A stretch of DNA of 25,245 nucleotides from CAYRWR01 sp964428015 (GTDB lineage Bacteria > Spirochaetota > Brevinematia > Brevinematales > CAYRWR01). The translations under genes were made by a program, and so were the position numbers. The DNA lies in NCBI GenBank assembly GCA_964428015.1, contig CAYRWR010000050.1, forward strand, positions 1-25,245. The letters are read 5' to 3'. Positions 23,611-25,245 of this stretch are shown piece after piece (position 1 is the first letter of the stretch; each line of letters begins with the position of its first letter). The notes beneath the pieces are model-generated. The model ran no database searches. It saw nothing but the letters and a program-made list of their open reading frames with translations, and was not told the origin of the DNA.

Positions 23611-23789
23611 TCTGCCCGTTTGTCGAGGAGGATACAATCTGTTTTTCGAACAGAGTCCGCTACGCGGGGTGATATCAATGTCCCTTGCCGGGGGAGGACA
23701 GGGCTATTAGAGGGAGTATTTTCGCTACGCGGTGGTGGAAGAAGGGGTCCCCTTGTCGGGGAAGACGTAATCCGTTGGCGAACGGAGTC
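23611..23789. repeat. Reiterated short hairpin modules (non-coding structured element)
   Basis: Three kinds of short module recur. Module A is a 6-bp stem: TCTGTT/AACAGA (23638-23643, 23649-23654) and TCCGTT/AACGGA (23771-23776, 23781-23786), both flanked by AA and GTC. Module B is CGCTACGCGG at 23658-23667 and 23723-23732. Module C is TCCC-TTGCC-GGGGGA (23681-23695) and TCCCC-TTGTC-GGGGA (23748-23762), with a degenerate copy near 23614-23628. The order is C-A-B-C-B-C-A. The A copies differ by a compensatory base-pair change. Open frames over this block have implausible protein composition. It looks like a structured RNA or a dispersed palindromic repeat. The type is unknown to me. Confidence 0.55.
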
Positions 23790-23796
23790 GGGGGTC

Positions 23797-23830
23797 GCAT
23801 TTCTTTTTGCTAGCGCTCAAAAAGAAATGC
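23797..23830. repeat. Perfect 13-bp hairpin
   Basis: GCATTTCTTTTTG (23797-23809) and CAAAAAGAAATGC (23818-23830) are exact inverted repeats around an 8-base loop that contains AGCGCT. A second AGCGCT palindrome, within AAGCGCTT, lies at 23844-23851. The stem starts 7 bases after the last module of the upstream repeat block, so it probably belongs to the same element. As DNA it could extrude; as RNA it would be a stable hairpin. Confidence 0.7.
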
Positions 23831-23983
23831 TTGGCAAAGAAAAAAGCGCTTCTAACGCCCATGATGCCGGGATGGTAAGACGCAGGAATGGCAGGAAGCG
23901 GCCAATGCCTTCACTGTCGCTCAGGTGAGAAGAAGGTGTGGTAGGTGGGCCTCAGGGGTGCAGGCTTGGGAGTCTGATACCTC

Positions 23984-24014
23984 GGGGAGGGCCGGGCATC
24001 AGAGGGCGTCGGGG
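23984..24014 (+). other. G-quadruplex motif in a G-rich non-coding stretch
   Basis: Five G-runs (23984-23987, 23989-23991, 23994-23996, 24004-24006, 24011-24014) are separated by loops of 1, 2, 7 and 4 bases. This fits the canonical G3+N1-7 rule on the plus strand. The surrounding 23930-24110 is strongly G-rich and C-poor on this strand and holds a weaker two-tetrad motif at 23935-23949. No convincing gene is present. Confidence 0.6.
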
Positions 24015-24172
24015 AGATTTTGTGGGGAGAAGGTCTCCTGTGTAGATGATTCAGGGCTCGGGTGTGGCAGAGATGACCTGGGTACTGACTGGTGGATATA
24101 TGTGTTGAGGTTCTTCATGTTTATAATACCGAGTGGGGCATGTGTCCCAGAGGTTTATGTTGTCATCCGGGG

Positions 24173-24248
24173 GTTAAGCGAAGTGCGTATTTGAAAAAAA
24201 TTTTTTTTGTGCCTTAACATATTTTAACAATTAAATACCGATTAAGGC
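24173..24248 (+). repeat. Inverted repeats in the region upstream of the recombinase gene
   Basis: GTTAAG (24173-24178) pairs with CTTAAC (24213-24218), and the overlapping GCCTTAA (24211-24217) pairs with TTAAGGC (24242-24248). Between the first two lies an A7-T8 tract (24194-24208). Such repeats beside a tyrosine recombinase gene could be recombinase binding sites or an operator; this is positional inference. Confidence 0.35.
24191..24220 (+). promoter_or_regulatory. Weak candidate promoter for the recombinase gene
   Basis: TTGAAA (24191-24196), an 18-bp spacer and TAACAT (24215-24220) lie 52 bases upstream of the ATG. The -10 is poor. The A/T tract between the boxes could bend the DNA. 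Confidence 0.3.
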
Positions 24249-24272
24249 AGTTAAAAGTTAAAGGAGAAGACT

Positions 24273-25245
24273 ATGGAAATCTGGAAGACTCCGCGGCAAA
24301 TTATTGTTCAATTGGGGCATGACCCGGTGATATTTAACCGTTTAAAATTGGAATTTGGAGCCAAGTGGAATTTTCTACAGAAACGTATAGAAATTATTAA
24401 TATCAATGAACACTGGCAGAAACTGTGCAGGAATTTTCCCCAGGCGAAGAAGTATGACCTCATACAATACGAAGACTACATGAAAAAAGAAATGATGTTA
24501 TGTCATTACAGTCCTCAGACTATTGCCAGTTATACCTACTACTTGATGGAGCTTTTAAAGTATCACATGAAAGTTCCGGCCGATATCAATATCCAGGAAA
24601 TGAAGGACTATCTTATTCATTTACATGAAATTAAAAATAGCCTGTCTACAGTAAAAACAGCTGTATACGCCTTCAAGTTTTACTATCGCCATATCATGCA
24701 GAGCCCTATTGTACTGGATATCCCCCATATTCGCAAGACCCATGACCTGCCCAAGGTTTTGAGTAAGGAAGAAGTAAAAAAGATCATAGACTCCCGCACT
24801 AATATCAAACATAGACTGCTGCTTAGCCTCATCTATTCAGCTGGGTTAAGGGTCAGGGAGGCAGTCCATTTGAAACTAAAAGATATACGGATGGATCGGG
24901 AAGAAGTCTTTATCCGTCAGGGTAAGGGATTCAAGGACAGAATCAGTCTGCTGTCCCGGTCTGTAGTCAGCCTGCTGGAGCAGTACCTAAAGGAATACAC
25001 TGTTAAAGATTATCTCTTTGCCGGACAGGATGACATCGGCCACCTCAGCACACGCAGCGCACAGAAAATATTTAAACAAGCCTGTGAAGCGGCTAATGTC
25101 AGGACAGATTTTGGTATACACTGTCTCCGTCATAGTTTTGCCACCCACCTGCTGGAGCAGGGAGTGGACCTGCGCTATATACAGAATCTTCTGGGTCATA
25201 AAAGCGTTAGGACCACAGAGATCTACACCCATGTCAGCAGCAGCC
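24273..25245 (+). CDS. Tyrosine recombinase / integrase (partial, C-terminus beyond window)
   Basis: At least 324 residues are encoded before the window ends. The order is an N-terminal extension of about 60 residues, a SAM-like core-binding domain (about 61-145; LCHYSPQTIASYTYYLMELL), and the catalytic domain from about 158. All catalytic residues are visible: R193 (SAGLRVREA), K218 (QGKGFKDR), H283 and R286 (HCLRHSFATHLL), H309 (LLGHKS) and Y318 (EIYTH). The enzyme should cut and rejoin DNA through a phosphotyrosine. The roughly 30-residue insert that marks integron integrases before the HxLRH motif is absent, so it is Xer/phage-type rather than IntI. ATG follows AAGGAG at 6 bases. It may mark the edge of a mobile or accessory segment continuing to the right. 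Confidence 0.9.
   Translation, partial: MEIWKTPRQIIVQLGHDPVIFNRLKLEFGAKWNFLQKRIEIININEHWQKLCRNFPQAKKYDLIQYEDYMKKEMMLCHYSPQTIASYTYYLMELLKYHMKVPADINIQEMKDYLIHLHEIKNSLSTVKTAVYAFKFYYRHIMQSPIVLDIPHIRKTHDLPKVLSKEEVKKIIDSRTNIKHRLLLSLIYSAGLRVREAVHLKLKDIRMDREEVFIRQGKGFKDRISLLSRSVVSLLEQYLKEYTVKDYLFAGQDDIGHLSTRSAQKIFKQACEAANVRTDFGIHCLRHSFATHLLEQGVDLRYIQNLLGHKSVRTTEIYTHVSSS

Noticed and set aside
23797..23830. Rho-independent terminator
   Set aside because: The stem is strong but AT-rich, lacks a following T-tract on either strand, and is far from any gene end.
23620..24194. Two consecutive open frames (about 102 and 89 codons) upstream of the recombinase
   Set aside because: They are Arg/Gly-rich with no domain, cover hairpin repeats and G-runs, and use TTG and GTG starts; open frames arise easily in such stop-poor G-rich DNA. 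They are better explained as non-coding.
24273..25245. Integron integrase (IntI)
   Set aside because: The characteristic insert of about 30 residues before the HxLRH motif is absent, and no convincing attC sites with GTTRRRY/RYYYAAC pairs were found; it reads as a Xer/phage-type recombinase.
1..25245. tRNA, rRNA genes, CRISPR arrays or insertion sequences
   Set aside because: None was recognised by eye: no cloverleaf with a TTCGA arm, no regularly spaced long repeats and no transposase frame.

Overview
The window (about 25 kb, moderate GC, dense genes on both strands) looks like ordinary chromosome of a double-membraned bacterium. Evidence for two membranes is indirect: a LolA-type periplasmic lipoprotein carrier, several proteins with lipobox signal peptides, and a small outer-membrane-like barrel protein. 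An MCP-like signalling protein, a sigma-54 two-component pair and a glutaminyl-tRNA synthetase also fit. A spirochaete or a similar deep lineage seems possible, but nothing here proves the taxon.

Layout. 1-2018 (minus): the start of a probable lipoprotein, then prmC and prfA, translationally coupled by a GTGA overlap. 2193-3833 (plus): a two-TM protein with an MCP-like signalling hairpin. 3842-4672 (minus): an unknown membrane protein. 4805-7426 (plus): a secreted GH133-type debranching enzyme, closed by a hairpin. 7636-8556: an AT-rich orphan with a zinc-ribbon-like cysteine pattern. 8669-10709: a membrane-anchored alpha/beta hydrolase that appears to use a CTG start, overlapping a CapA-family lipoprotein. 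10838-17485: a tightly packed run of lolA-like, lipoprotein, rsfS, NtrB-like kinase, NtrC-like sigma-54 activator and DEAD-box helicase genes. 17550-19241: glnS with its own promoter and a strong terminator. 19502-21615: two exported proteins. 21688-23494 (minus): a small conserved protein and a beta-helix lipoprotein. 23495-24272: a 778-base non-coding stretch. 24273 to the end: a tyrosine recombinase cut by the window edge.

How the parts fit. RF1 and its methyltransferase PrmC form the classic termination pair. The kinase and sigma-54 activator form a cytosolic two-component system whose genes overlap each other and rsfS. The lipoprotein carrier, several lipoproteins, the CapA protein, the barrel protein, the glycan-binding-like protein and the beta-helix protein give the window a strong cell-envelope flavour.

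Most notable region. The non-coding block before the recombinase (23611-24220) contains reiterated short hairpin modules, one pair of which differs by a compensatory base-pair change. It also holds a perfect 13-bp hairpin, a canonical G-quadruplex motif, and inverted repeats just upstream of the integrase. It is the best candidate for an undescribed element. Other points of interest are a probable CTG start with an ideal Shine-Dalgarno, and an array of TTAATAT boxes over the promoter of the barrel protein gene. Promoter calls rest on visual -35/-10 matching; most show a 17-bp spacer.
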